A stretch of DNA of 64,000 nucleotides from NCBI GenBank assembly GCA_964019155.1, contig OZ025241.1, positions 5,764,793 to 5,828,792 of the forward strand, given 5' to 3'. The notes under the pieces were generated by a model. That model was not told the DNA's origin, searched no databases, and saw only the letters and a list, made by a program, of their open reading frames with translations. Position numbers and translations under genes: made by a program. Shown here piece by piece: positions 36,201 to 46,956 of this stretch (position 1 is its first letter; each line of letters begins with the position of its first letter). This DNA comes from Osedax fenrisi (lineage: Eukaryota > Annelida > Polychaeta > Sabellida > Siboglinidae).

Positions 36201-37102
36201 TTAATAATATTTTATATAACTATGAAAATTAATATTTAAACACAGTGTATTTGATTTCTTTTATAATTACATCATGACCAAATTCAATATATAAATAGTT
36301 TAAATTAAAGATATATTTTATTCGCATTGATTTATTAGCACTATCAACTAATTTGTATCACTGATAACTAGGCCTTAATATGCCACCCAATTTTAATATA
36401 TTATATATGCAAGCAATTTATTTATAAATATTATATCTAATTTTCATATCCCCAACAATACTATTGTAGTTGACTTTCAATTATTTTTAAGAGTTATATT
36501 TGATTATGTATTTGGGGTGTATTTAATTTATAAATTAATTATATATTGAAAATATCTAACTTGAATTATTTAAACTGGTTAAAACGTTATAAATTAATAT
36601 TTTGTGAATTATAATATTAAATTATATTTATTTTCATAATAGGGATCAACAGAGAAAATAATATTCATTCAACTATAAGATAAAATCCGTGACCTTCAGA
36701 GTTAATCTACTTGGTACCTTTGTGAGATGCTAGCATATCTGTGACGACAAACTCGGGATGAACAATATCAGTAGCTAGTCGTAATCGTACCTGGTGATGT
36801 GGGCAGCGGCCCTTCCACCAGGAATATAAACACCGTGTAAATATAATAAAATAATATAGTCATACGAACACTAGGTATCACACTACGTATTCAGCGCACA
36901 CACATAAGCCCTCCAACAATATCAATAGTTTATTAATTTATTTCCTGCTTATAGTGATTATGTTTATTTAGTATATGTAGGCATACTACTATAATGAAAT
37001 GTAATGGAGATAACTCAATATTATTATAACTTGCATTATTATATTATTAATAATATTTAACATGATTTTTGGTTCAGTTTGATAATTAAATAAAATGTAA
37101 AA
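36201..37102. other. rest of the element H spacer
   Basis: AT-rich to 36640, then a patch of higher GC (36650-36840, with 'gatgtgggcagcggcccttc'). It resembles retroelement-derived or exonic sequence but gives no clean frame. Confidence 0.35.
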
Positions 37103-39076
37103 TTGTATAGTATTAGTAGTATAATATTAGTTATAATAGAATGGAATAGTGTATTGGGTATAGTGTACAGCATATATTTGTATTATATTTAGTATGTTGT
37201 AAATTACTATGTTTGACAGTATTCACAAGAGAAGTAGGTTATTATGTATTATTTGTGCATATAAAGTAGATTTTGCGAATATAAACAAAATATAAATGTA
37301 TTAGTCTTGGTTATTCTTTCAATATCTTAAATTAAAATAATATTTAAATAAATGTATATATATAAATTAATTTTATATTTAGGTATAAATATCAAGTACA
37401 AATATAATATAATATTTATTAAATAGTTACCGGTAATAATATTTCAAGTATTTATTATATGAAATGGACATATTTAAAAGTCTGACGCAGAAACTTATCT
37501 ATAAAATCAAAATGGGGACAGAAGAAGGCGATGGATATGGACGATCCAGATATATTTTAATGTGTTAACCTAATATTAAGATACATCTAATACTATGATT
37601 ATATTAATAGTCATTATTTATAAATAGTTGTACATGTAAATGTCACAATAACAATTATGTATGATAATATATACAGTACGCTATTACACCATTTAAACAT
37701 ATACATATATACCTATCTATAAGAAGGAATATAATATACATATGCATATTTATTGATTGCTATTAATATTGCATTATTATTATTATTCTACATTATATTA
37801 GTACATACTGTATAATATAGGTATTATTAAAACAAAAACAAAATAGTTGAATAATAAAATAATATGTATAATGGGTATATAATATACCTAGTATAATAAG
37901 AGTAAATAATTAGTAAATGTGTAACTATATAAAATTACATTTTATAATAACAAATATATATTATTAATAAATTATATATCACTACCTGTACAATTAATAT
38001 ATATAAGTGTTACTATAGAAATGATATGATATAAATTTAACATTAATGTTAATAATTAATAACTTAAATAATTAGTACTATAACATTGTAGGTGGTTATC
38101 ATTTTATAAATGATTGCATGTGATTACTGCAGTGTATATCATATATTATTTAAGAAAATTAATATTATATTTGATATAATATAGTAGTATATAAAATGTA
38201 AACCTAGTTGGTAATTTTAATTTGAAAATATTATATTATACTTGCAAGGTAATTTTATTTAAATCGTTTTTAAATATATTTAATTTAATAGCTTATACTT
38301 TAATTTATCAGTTTTTATAGTTCATATCATAGATTTATAGTTAACCGGTTTAGTATGTAACACACACTCTATGTTATATAGTATCATACTAAGAATGTAA
38401 GATAATAATTATTATAATTTAAAATTCAACCTATTAGTATATAATTGACTAGCTTAATATTATATATTAATATGTTATTAAATTATGTATATAAACAAAA
38501 TAAATATGTTAGGCATACACATGTTAATGAATATATGATTTATATACTTTGAAATATTTAAAACAAGTAAAGTAATCTATAAATATTTAAATATTAAAAA
38601 ATAACAAGTCAAGTATTTGATAAATATTTAAATATTTCAAAATAATATTTTGATTGGCTCATATAATATACCAATGTCAGAGTTCATAAACTAATTGCCA
38701 ATTTAAAAAGATTCTAAATATAGGAACAAATTATATTTAAATAAAGCTAACTTTTAAACTAAAACATTATAATTCACAAAATAAATATATAAGTCATATT
38801 ATCATTTCATAATATCACAGCTGTAAGATTATGTTATTTTAGATAATATTAAAATCATAAACCTAAAATGACTAAATTAATAACAAACATGGCCGTTTTA
38901 TGTATTCTTTAACATGACAGATTTGAAAAACGTTATGTAGCAATTCTAGTTAATAATATGATATATAATATATAACATTAGAAGTAGATAACTTATATCA
39001 ATATAATACACTTGAATTCATTTATATTTGATAAGTATTATATATATAAAATCGATTTTAAAAAGTACACTCCACC

Positions 39077-39079
<3 letters not shown>
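37103..39079. repeat. right inverted arm of element H
   Basis: Carries on the plus strand, at 37513, the frame MGTEEGDGYGRSRYILMC then a stop, preceded by TCAAA. The same sequence lies in the left arm pointing outwards. Confidence 0.85.
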
Positions 39080-39115
<36 letters not shown>

Positions 39116-39162
39116 CATACTAATTTTACTTTATATTAATATATCATTTACATCTTAATTAC

Positions 39163-39167
39163 ATTAC
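39163..39167. other. target-site duplication ATTAC (left) of the LTR element
   Basis: ATTAC directly precedes the left LTR, and the same five bases follow the right LTR at 44050-44054. Confidence 0.85.
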
Positions 39168-39371
39168 TGTAACGTTTGCGTGGTATATTGTTTATTGTGA
39201 GGCTAAACTATGATATATAAATATATAGTCTTACCTTATAACGTCGGTTGTTTATATAATTAATAATTAGGGTTTAACTGTTTGTGATCGTAAATATTGG
39301 GTTAATCTTTATTTGTGTCTTTACCAATGATCATTATCAAAGATCATTAAACACAGATGGATATCGTTACA
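39168..39371 (-). repeat. 3' LTR (relative to the element)
   Basis: 204 bp, TGTAACG...CGTTACA with perfect 7-bp inverted ends. Differs from the other LTR only near 39322 (TACCAATG versus TATCAATG). Confidence 0.95.
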
Positions 39372-39384
39372 TCCTCTTTTCTTT
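39372..39384 (-). other. polypurine tract
   Basis: On the minus strand AAAGAAAAGAGGA lies immediately before the 3' LTR. This is the expected primer for second-strand DNA synthesis. Confidence 0.8.
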
Positions 39385-39646
39385 ATCTGGAAAGACTATA
39401 TACATATCTATAGTATTAGCCTCTTACATGGTATTTGTTTGTGTGGTTTGTGGCTTGTGTAATATGTGTATTTTGTAATAATAATAAAATAATAATACTT
39501 TTCCTGCACTGACTAATTGTACTAATAATAAAGAGTATTTAATAATAATAACATAATAATAAAATAATAATATAATCAATTCGTCTAACGATATAAAAAT
39601 GGTTGAAACGAAAAACACAAAATCGAATTGATTACCCCAAAGTGCT

Positions 39647-40242
39647 TTACTTTGTTATCAGGCCACCACCTAATTTGTTTGGTAGCCATCTCTTCCTTTG
39701 TGGTCTTTGATAATCAATATTCGTCTTGATTTCATGATTATTTTTCTTACTTTCATTATCACTGCCTTCTTGTCTTATTTCTTCGTTTTCTTCTTCATTT
39801 AGTTTCTTTATGTCTTTTCTATTCCTTATGTATTCTGTATCTTTCACTTCCACTTTGTATTTTCTGTTGTCTAATGACTCTATGCATCTTCCTTTCGTCC
39901 ATGTTTTCTGATTCGGCAATTTGATCTGTATGCTGTCTTCCACTTCAATCTTGTTGTACTCTCTTATTGATCTGTCGTAGTACTCGCGTTGTTTATTTTT
40001 CTTTTCCTCCATGGTTTCTATTTCTTCGCGCCTGTTATCTCGTGGTTTAAGCTTGTTTTTGTGTATTGGTAGTAAGGTTCTAGCTTTCCTACTGAACAAT
40101 TTTTCGCTTGGTGATACTTTTTCTCCTTCACTTATGGTGTTGTTCCAATCCAGTATTGACAGTTGTTCGCTTCTTTTTGCGTCTTTGCATTTCTTAAATA
40201 AACTCTTTACTATCTTTACTGCACTTTCTGCTTTACCATTAC
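39647..40242 (-). pseudogene. integrase C-terminal part, out of frame with gag-pol
   Basis: Open from just after the frameshift to TAA at 39647. Contains the third integrase catalytic region (an NGKAE-type glutamate), a linker, and a C-terminal basic domain ending in KRWLPNKLGGGLITK. The longest listed frame starts at 40099, but coding similarity extends upstream to the shift, so this is the rest of one polyprotein rather than a separate gene. Confidence 0.85.
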
Positions 40243-43200
40243 TTTTTTGGGTATAAGGGACTTGAGTGTATGATTTCGATGTCTAATTCTCTGGCAAACT
40301 TCTCATATTCGCTTCTAAATTGTGGTCCATTGTCCGATACTATTTTCTGCGGGATACCATGTATTGCGAATAGGTTCATTAATTGTTGATTTGTTTCAGT
40401 TGTTGATGTTTTCTTTAGTCTTGCTACCGATATGTAGCTAGAATAATAATCGATCACAACTAATAGTTGCCGTCCATCGACCTCACATAAATCTATTCCC
40501 AATTTTTCCCATGGTGTTTCTCCTATTTCATGTTGTATCATTGGTTGGTTTCCTTTGTTGTTAATTGCGAATTTTCTGCAAGTTTCGCACCTTTTTACGG
40601 TGTTGTACATCTCCTTGCTCATACCCGGCCAGTACATGACTTCACGTATTCTTCTAAGGCATGCTCCAATTCCGCCATGATATGCATGTGCTACATTTAA
40701 CATTTCATTACGTAGTCGAAGTGGTACTATTAATTTGTCTTCTTTGAATATGAGATTATCGTTTGAGGTGATGATTGATCTGATTGAGTAGTAGTCTTTT
40801 GCTTCTTCTGGTGTCATATTTAATTTTGGCCATCCATTTCTGCATAGTTCCTTGATTGTGTGGCTGGTGTTGTCATTTATCGTTGCTTCTTGAATTCTCT
40901 TTAATCTATCTGGAGATATTGCTAGCGTTGATAAATCTATCTCTTCTTCGATCGTGTTGATATCCGCGTTATCTTCTGGAGCTCTACTTAATGTGTCGGC
41001 GATGTACATTGTTTTCCCTGGCGTGTATTTTACCTTTATGTCGTATCTTTGTAATGACATCATCATGCGTTGTAATCTTGTCGTTATCTCGTTGATTGGT
41101 TTTGTCGTTAATACTTCTAATGGTTTATGGTCAGATTGTATGTTAATATTTGGTTTCCCATAGATGTAGAAATCGAATTTGCTGCATGCAAATAGTACTG
41201 CTAATAATTCTTTTTCTATTATTGCGTATCTTTGTTGTGTTTCGTTCAGTGCTTTTGAAGCGTATGCTATGGGTTGTCCTTCTTGCATTAGTGTTGCTCC
41301 TAAACCATATTGTGATGCATCGCATTGAATAGTTACTTCTTTGTTGACATCGTAATACTTCAGTGTGTCTGACGCTGCTACAATTTTCTTCAGTTCTTTG
41401 AATTCTTCATCTTCTGATTTTCCCCAATTCCACTTTGTAGATTTTTTTGTCAGTAATCTCATTCTGTTGGTTTTATTGGCTAATCTTGGTAAGAATTTCT
41501 CCAAATATTGAATCATCCCTAAGATTCTTCTCACCCCGGATTTGTCTTCTGGTGTGGGCATATTTTCTATTGCCGAAATTTTTCCTTCACCTGGTTTCAA
41601 CCCCCTAGATGTGGTTGTATGCCCAATATATTGTACTTCTTTCTTTTTCCATCTTATTTTGTTTCTGTTCAGCTTTATGTTGTTTTTCTTGCATGTTTCT
41701 AAAAACTGTATTACATTGTTGTCGTGATTTTCTGAAGCTTCTTCTTCTGTGTCTCCATATCCTATTATTAGAAAATCATCCGCTATCACCTCCACTCCCT
41801 TCAGTCCTTCTACCATGTCGGTCATCCGTCTTTGAAAGACTTCCGGTGCTGAACATATACCAAACGGTAATATTTTCCACATATATCTTCCCCATGGTGT
41901 ATTGAATGTCGTTAGTTCTTGTGATTTTCTGTCGAGTTCTATATGCCAGAATCCATCCTTTACGTCCATGACTGTGAAAAATTTTGCTTTGTTCAGTTTT
42001 GGTGTTATACTCTCTATGGTTGGTAGTGGAAAATGTTCTCTTTGTATGACTAGATTCAGTTCTTTTGGGTCTAAACAGATTCTTACGGTATTATCTTTCT
42101 TTCTCGTAACTACCATTGATGATATCCATTCTGTGGGCTTTGTGACTTGTTTTATGATTTTTCTCTCTTCTAGTTCTTTTATTTTCTCTAATACTTTTTC
42201 TTGCAACGGTGCTGCCACTGTTCTCTGACAGTGTTTTACTGGGTTGCATTTTTCGTTTAGTTTTATAGTGTATTTTCCTTTTATAACTCCTAGTTCTTCG
42301 TTGAATATTTCATGATATTTTTCTAAGATTTTATTTTGTTTTTCTTCGACCTGACATATTCTTGCGTCACTGTCTAGTATCTTTATTAATTTTAGTGCCA
42401 AACATGCTCTTCGACCTAATATGGAGTGAAATTTTCCACCTTCTACTATCAGCAATCTCAGTTTTATTTTGTTTTCTCTTCTTTGTACTTCAATGATTCT
42501 TTCACCTATTATTGGCCATTTCTTGTTACCAAATGCTGTTATGTTTTTGAATTTGTTCTTTTCTATCTTCTGCCCATTTACGTCTCCTGATATTCTTTTG
42601 TACTCAGTGAGTGTTATGACATTTACATTCGCCCCTGTATCTATCTGTAATCTCAATTTGGTGTTCCATTGTGTATTTAACGTTATTGTTTCCTCCTTCA
42701 TGAGTGTTGTCGTTAAATATATTTCGGGTTCATCTTCTTGGATTTGATATACTGTGTTCGTTGTATGTGTTTCTTTTTGTGTGTGATAGTTTTTCTGTGC
42801 TGCATTCGCTGTATGATAGCCTTTTTGTGTATTGTAATTTTTCTGTGCTGTGCACATTTTTGTATAGTGATTGCTTCTTTTGCATAGATAACAAGTTTTT
42901 CCGTATGCCGGACAGCTTCTTTTTTCGTGTGTTTCTCCACATTTCTTGCATTTATATTTCTCGCTACTGTTCGGTCTTGTGTTTACCTGTTTCTTTTTGT
43001 ATATCGCATTAATTTGATTTTTGCTCTCGAAGGCTTCTGCCTGTGATGCTGCCGTTTCTAATACTTTGCATAATTTTATAACTGTATCGAGATTAACATC
43101 AGCCCTAGATAGAATCCTCTTTCGTAATTCGTTGTCTTTCATGCCGCTTATTATACGATCTCGTAATATTTCTTCCGGTGTAATATTTTCAAATTCACAT

Positions 43201-43565
43201 TTCTTGCTGAGTATTCTCAGCTCTGTTATATAGTTCGTCAGTGTCTCTGCTGTTTCCTGATCTCTTCTTTGGAATAGACATCTCTCAAATATTGTACTAT
43301 TTTGTGGTTCTATTCTTTCATTGAATTTGTCTAATACTTTCTGCGTATTTATATCTTCTTGGTCAATATTGAATGTCTCGAAAATCCTCCGACAGTCTTC
43401 TCCCATTATTGTTAATAGGGTTGCAACTTGTACTTTTGGTTTCTTTTCATCCAGTTCTGATGCACACACATAATACTCCCAGCTCTTTTTCCAGTGTTTC
43501 CACTGCGTCTCGGCGTCATGTGCTTCAATGTCGAACGTTTGTGGTATCGGCAAATGTGTCATCAT
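40239..43565 (-). CDS. gag-pol polyprotein of the LTR retrotransposon (1108 aa to the frameshift)
   Basis: Single frame from ATG at 43565. Gag-like helical region 1-190. Two CCHC zinc knuckles at 206-218 and 225-238. Aspartic protease with DTG at 309-311 and ILG at 382-384. Reverse transcriptase about 440-650 with IADD at 594-597 (the first position differs from the usual Y/F). RNase H about 735-865 with D749, E785 and D812. Integrase zinc finger H960, H963, C993, C996 and catalytic D1025 and D1078. The frame ends at TAA just after an added base in the A-run (T-run 40243-40248 on the plus strand), before the last catalytic glutamate. The polyprotein would package and copy the element RNA and insert the DNA. 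In this copy the integrase is truncated unless the shift is a sequencing error. Plus-strand frames across this region are shadows. Confidence 0.95.
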   Translation of the reverse strand: MMTHLPIPQTFDIEAHDAETQWKHWKKSWEYYVCASELDEKKPKVQVATLLTIMGEDCRRIFETFNIDQEDINTQKVLDKFNERIEPQNSTIFERCLFQRRDQETAETLTNYITELRILSKKCEFENITPEEILRDRIISGMKDNELRKRILSRADVNLDTVIKLCKVLETAASQAEAFESKNQINAIYKKKQVNTRPNSSEKYKCKKCGETHEKRSCPAYGKTCYLCKRSNHYTKMCTAQKNYNTQKGYHTANAAQKNYHTQKETHTTNTVYQIQEDEPEIYLTTTLMKEETITLNTQWNTKLRLQIDTGANVNVITLTEYKRISGDVNGQKIEKNKFKNITAFGNKKWPIIGERIIEVQRRENKIKLRLLIVEGGKFHSILGRRACLALKLIKILDSDARICQVEEKQNKILEKYHEIFNEELGVIKGKYTIKLNEKCNPVKHCQRTVAAPLQEKVLEKIKELEERKIIKQVTKPTEWISSMVVTRKKDNTVRICLDPKELNLVIQREHFPLPTIESITPKLNKAKFFTVMDVKDGFWHIELDRKSQELTTFNTPWGRYMWKILPFGICSAPEVFQRRMTDMVEGLKGVEVIADDFLIIGYGDTEEEASENHDNNVIQFLETCKKNNIKLNRNKIRWKKKEVQYIGHTTTSRGLKPGEGKISAIENMPTPEDKSGVRRILGMIQYLEKFLPRLANKTNRMRLLTKKSTKWNWGKSEDEEFKELKKIVAASDTLKYYDVNKEVTIQCDASQYGLGATLMQEGQPIAYASKALNETQQRYAIIEKELLAVLFACSKFDFYIYGKPNINIQSDHKPLEVLTTKPINEITTRLQRMMMSLQRYDIKVKYTPGKTMYIADTLSRAPEDNADINTIEEEIDLSTLAISPDRLKRIQEATINDNTSHTIKELCRNGWPKLNMTPEEAKDYYSIRSIITSNDNLIFKEDKLIVPLRLRNEMLNVAHAYHGGIGACLRRIREVMYWPGMSKEMYNTVKRCETCRKFAINNKGNQPMIQHEIGETPWEKLGIDLCEVDGRQLLVVIDYYSSYISVARLKKTSTTETNQQLMNLFAIHGIPQKIVSDNGPQFRSEYEKFARELDIEIIHSSPLYPKK
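40243..40248 (-). other. frameshift site in integrase
   Basis: A run of six A (minus strand). Reading through five keeps integrase open; six gives a stop two codons on. Equally compatible with a replication slip or a consensus error. Confidence 0.75.
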
Positions 43566-43826
43566 GTGTCGAAATAAAAATACTATATTTTATTTTTTTT
43601 TTTTTTTATTTTCACACTACCAAAATAATATAACTTTGAATTTAACGTTACTTTCTATATATCAATTTACATGACTTTATATATTCATGTAATAAAAATA
43701 TAACAAATGATTTCATTAAATACAATTTAAAAATAAAAAACTTTTCAGATAAATAAATAAATAAATTTTTATTTTTATTTTTTTTATAAATAATTTTGCA
43801 TATAAAACAACTTTTTTTTGCGTTAG

Positions 43827-43845
43827 TTATTAACCGTAGATGCCA
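43827..43845 (-). other. primer-binding region
   Basis: On the minus strand TGGCATCTACGGTTAATAA starts directly after the 5' LTR. TGG matches the CCA end of a tRNA; the specific tRNA was not identified. Confidence 0.55.
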
Positions 43846-44049
43846 TGTAACGTTTGCGTGGTATATTGTTTATTGTGAGGCTAAACTATGATATATAAAT
43901 ATATAGTCTTACCTTATAACGTCGGTTGTTTATATAATTAATAATTAGGGTTTAACTGTTTGTGATCGTAAATATTGGGTTAATCTTTATTTGTGTCTTT
44001 ATCAATGATCATTATCAAAGATCATTAAACACAGATGGATATCGTTACA
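43846..44049 (-). repeat. 5' LTR (relative to the element)
   Basis: 204 bp, the partner of 39168-39371. It should contain the element promoter; no TATA box can be singled out from the AT background. Confidence 0.95.
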
Positions 44050-44071
44050 ATTACAGTTAATTATATTTATC

Positions 44072-44778
44072 ATGTCACCTATTTCTAATTCAGATGTTTA
44101 CAATAAATTAAATGTATTAGAAAATACTATTAATTCATTATTTACTATTATACATAATCAAGCTGATTCAATAGTTAATCTCGTGTCTAATAATACTAAA
44201 CTATTAAATAAATTAATTTGTTTAGAGAATATTATTTATAATAAAGATACTAGGCCTATTAATAAACCAATTATTAAACCATCAGTTACATTAAATAATA
44301 TTGAAAACAAGCAAGTTAAATTTATAAAAGAAATTACTTTCTAGACAATAATACTGATACTGATATAGTTAATTATACAGTAGAATCTTTTTGTGATATA
44401 ATACAAAATAATTTAGATATAACATTAAATACGAATGATATAGAATTAAAAAAAATTAATATAGTTGAACCTGATAATATATTAAATAATAGTAAAAGTG
44501 AAATTACTGTTAATAAAATAAACAAATATAATATATCATTCACAAATTTATCAGATACAATTTCTCTATTAAATAATAAAAATAAATTCAAGGGTACGAA
44601 TTTATTTATCAACGATATTTTAACTAAAACAAACACTACTATTTTTTATAATACACGTAATTTACGAAAAAACGATAACATTTTAAATACCTGGACTTAT
44701 AAAGGTTGTATATATATAAAAAATTTAGAAAAGTATACGCACAAAATCAATAACATTGAACAATTAGATTATTTATAA
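44072..44778 (+). pseudogene. LINE ORF1 protein, one frameshift
   Basis: Starts MSPISNSDVYNKLNVLENTI, a leucine/isoleucine-rich segment likely to form a coiled coil. A stop at 44342 is by-passed by a shift just upstream into the frame that stays open to TAA at 44776. The C-terminal part reads RNLRKNDNILNTWTYKGCIY, matching the 'aR.lr....i..tWT..G.ifik' pattern of LINE ORF1 proteins. Such proteins bind element RNA. Confidence 0.75.
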
Positions 44779-44899
44779 ATTTGTATATACTATGTCTGAT
44801 GATAAATTGATTAAATCGCCTTTATTTAAGTATATTACGTATTATAATGATAATGACACGTATACATACCACTGATATATTCACACAATGCACATATGA

Positions 44900-45616
44900 C
44901 CTTATACATACCTTAAACCTTTAAGGTTACATATTTCTAATTTTTCAATTATTCATATAAATATTCGCAGCATCCCAAAAAACTTTGATTCCTTAACTGA
45001 TTATTTACATTATATTAATGTAGTTTTTAGTGTAATTGTCATACTTGAATCCTGGCTGGACTCGATTAATAAATGTAGTTATTATTTAAAAAATTATACG
45101 GCAATACATACGACTAGAACCAATCAACGTGGAGGTGGTGTATCTATTTATATACATAATTCTATTACATTCAATAAAATAGATAATTTAAGTGTATCAA
45201 TACGTGATGAATTTGATATGTTATCTTTAAATTTGTCTCTTTGTAATACAAATATACTTATTACTGGTATTTATAAATCACCTACCTTTAATATAAGAAA
45301 CTTCTCAGATATAATGTATAATAATTTTAATAATCTTGCACATAGAAATATGTTTATTGTAGGTGATTTCAATATTAATTTACATTCGCATCATAATAAT
45401 ATAACCAAGTATTTTATTGACACATTTTATTCTATGAATTGTATACCACTAATAACTAAATCTACTCATTTTTATTCTAATGGAAATTCACTAATAGATA
45501 ATATTTTTACAAATTTTAATAAACATCTTATTTATAATGGTATTTTAATAACAGATATAAGTGACCACTTACCTATTTTCTCCATTTTTGACTTATTAAA
45601 AAACAAGACTAATTGA
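44900..45616 (+). pseudogene. LINE ORF2 endonuclease (EEP/APE-type) domain
   Basis: Open frame of 239 codons. Motifs in order: IIHINIRSI near the start, ESWL (catalytic Glu), RGGGVSIYI, TGIYKSP, VGDFNIN (catalytic D and N), STHFYSNGNSLIDNIFTN, and SDHLPIF (catalytic D and H). All catalytic residues are present. It would nick target DNA to prime reverse transcription. Terminated by TGA at 45617, after which the reading frame changes, so ORF2 is broken. Confidence 0.9.
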
Positions 45617-45623
45617 TTTAATA

Positions 45624-45877
45624 ATGTTAAGACTTAATGATACACCAATTTTTAAATATATAAGAAACCACTCTCAAAATAATATTTTAAAACTAAATTT
45701 ATCTTTACAAAAAGTTGACTGGACTGACATTTATTCATGTTCTAATATTAATATTGCTTTTAACCATTTTATCAAAATTTTTACAAAATTCTATAATATT
45801 TGTTGTCCTTTAAAAAAAATTTAAAATAAACGATATATATATAATAAACCATGGATTACAAAATCACTACTAAAATG
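45624..45877 (+). pseudogene. LINE ORF2 linker, left part
   Basis: Frame MLRLNDTPIFKYIRNHSQNN... stops at 45822. A further shift leads to NKPWITKSLLK, the linker string before LINE reverse transcriptases, where the P-like transposon has inserted. Confidence 0.75.
45870..45877. other. 8-bp target duplication CTAAAATG (left)
   Basis: Identical to 49476-49483, on the two sides of the DNA transposon. Removing the element and one copy restores continuous LINE sequence. Confidence 0.85.
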
Positions 45878-45980
45878 CCAAGGGCTATCACTCTCGTAAA
45901 TTTCCGAATATATTATTTCTGACAGAATGTAAATAGACGCCATCTTGAATGTTATGGTCTAATTATTCAAATTTTCCAAA

Positions 45981-46148
45981 ATGAATAAAGAAAAATATAA
46001 AAATAAAGGGATAAGATACCGTGTTATGAATTGTGATAACTTCTCTCAGATTGATAATTTACCTTATCATCGATATCCAAAAGATAAAGATCAGATAGTA
46101 TCTAATACATTATTTAAATCTATTTTTATAAAATTATTTCAAAATTAA
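45981..46148 (+). pseudogene. THAP-like N-terminal fragment of a P-type transposase
   Basis: 55 codons including KYKNKGIRYRVMNCDNFSQI and then YHRYPKDKD, similar to the THAP pattern 'C....C......sFHrFPkd'. The first cysteine is replaced and the frame stops before the rest of the domain. In intact elements this domain binds DNA near the transposon ends. Confidence 0.5.
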
Positions 46149-46559
46149 ATTATTTAAATTATATTTTTATATTTTTTAATATATCTTATTATTGTATCAT
46201 ATATACTGTAATAATATGCTATATATACCTATACAATATGTGAATTATCCCACAATTTTTACTAATTTAATAGATATCAAATAAGTAGACAAGATATAGT
46301 ATTCGATTTATAAGAAGTAAATATTAACGTGTATATAGTTCAGAATATACGGCGTATGAAATATATCGAGCGCAATATCAACATTACAATATAATTACAC
46401 GCATTCGGATGTCCGCACATTTGTGCGCTGGGTGGTGGGTTTATATCTATTAATACATATACGTTTCGTTATCGCGTGTGTATAAAAAGGCGTGTGTATA
46501 TTATATTAGGTATATAATTATATATAAATCATTTATTAAATGTATACATCGTATACGCA

Positions 46560-46605
46560 CGAAGTACAAGGTACTACGTACATTGTACGTAGTACCTATA
46601 CTTCG
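46560..46605. repeat. hairpin with 13-bp perfect stem
   Basis: GGTACTACGTACA, one base, then its complement, enclosed by CGAAGTA...TACTTCG. Located in the left part of the P-like transposon. Confidence 0.75.
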
Positions 46606-46639
46606 TATATCAATATATAATATATATAGAGGTTTGAAT

Positions 46640-46800
46640 TTCAGAACATTTTGCGATCTTGAGACTTTTTGAATATAAGAATCATGATCTCAATACTTTT
46701 TGGATACCAAATGAAAATAAAAATTGCTCTCTCGAGACTTTTTAATTACTATAATTAATATCTCGAGACTTTTTGAATATGTAAAAATGATCTTGTTCCT
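46640..46800. repeat. degenerate direct repeats of CTCGAGACTTTTTGAAT
   Basis: Four diverged copies, at about 46659, 46690, 46731 and 46762. Confidence 0.6.
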
Positions 46801-46956
46801 AGAAAAAAAATATGGATTATCATTATTAATTAGTATTATACAATATAATAAAATTATAATTATTATTATATTAATGACATGAAAGTATAAATTTAAAATT
46901 ATAATTATTATTATATTAATGACATGGAAGTATAAATTTAAAATATTTTATTTTAT

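Larger units (their letters stand above)
32507..39079. mobile_element. 6.6-kb element H with about 1.95-kb inverted repeats
   Basis: Left arm 32507-34438, right arm 37103-39079, closely similar with scattered substitutions and small indels. Ends read TTAGGGTGGAGTGTAC and complement. Flanks are (TA)n, so a TA target duplication is likely but cannot be proven. The spacer (34439-37102) holds a candidate exon, a small ORF and a decayed LINE tail. No transposase domain was recognised. The arm length is unusual; foldback or long-TIR transposons are the nearest types. Confidence 0.75.
39168..44049 (-). mobile_element. Ty3/Gypsy-type LTR retrotransposon, complete, 4882 bp
   Basis: Two 204-bp LTRs, 5-bp target duplication, primer-binding region, polypurine tract, and a gag-pol frame in the order gag, zinc knuckles, protease, reverse transcriptase, RNase H, integrase. 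That domain order defines Ty3/Gypsy; the short gag fused in frame to pol and the RNase H/integrase sequence style suggest the Mag (K02A2.6-like) lineage, by impression only. There is no envelope-like frame. The LTRs differ at a single base, so insertion is recent. One homopolymer frameshift breaks the integrase. Confidence 0.95.

Noticed and set aside
40954..43233. Plus-strand frames over the gag-pol gene
   Set aside because: Antisense shadows of a well-supported polyprotein; no domain.
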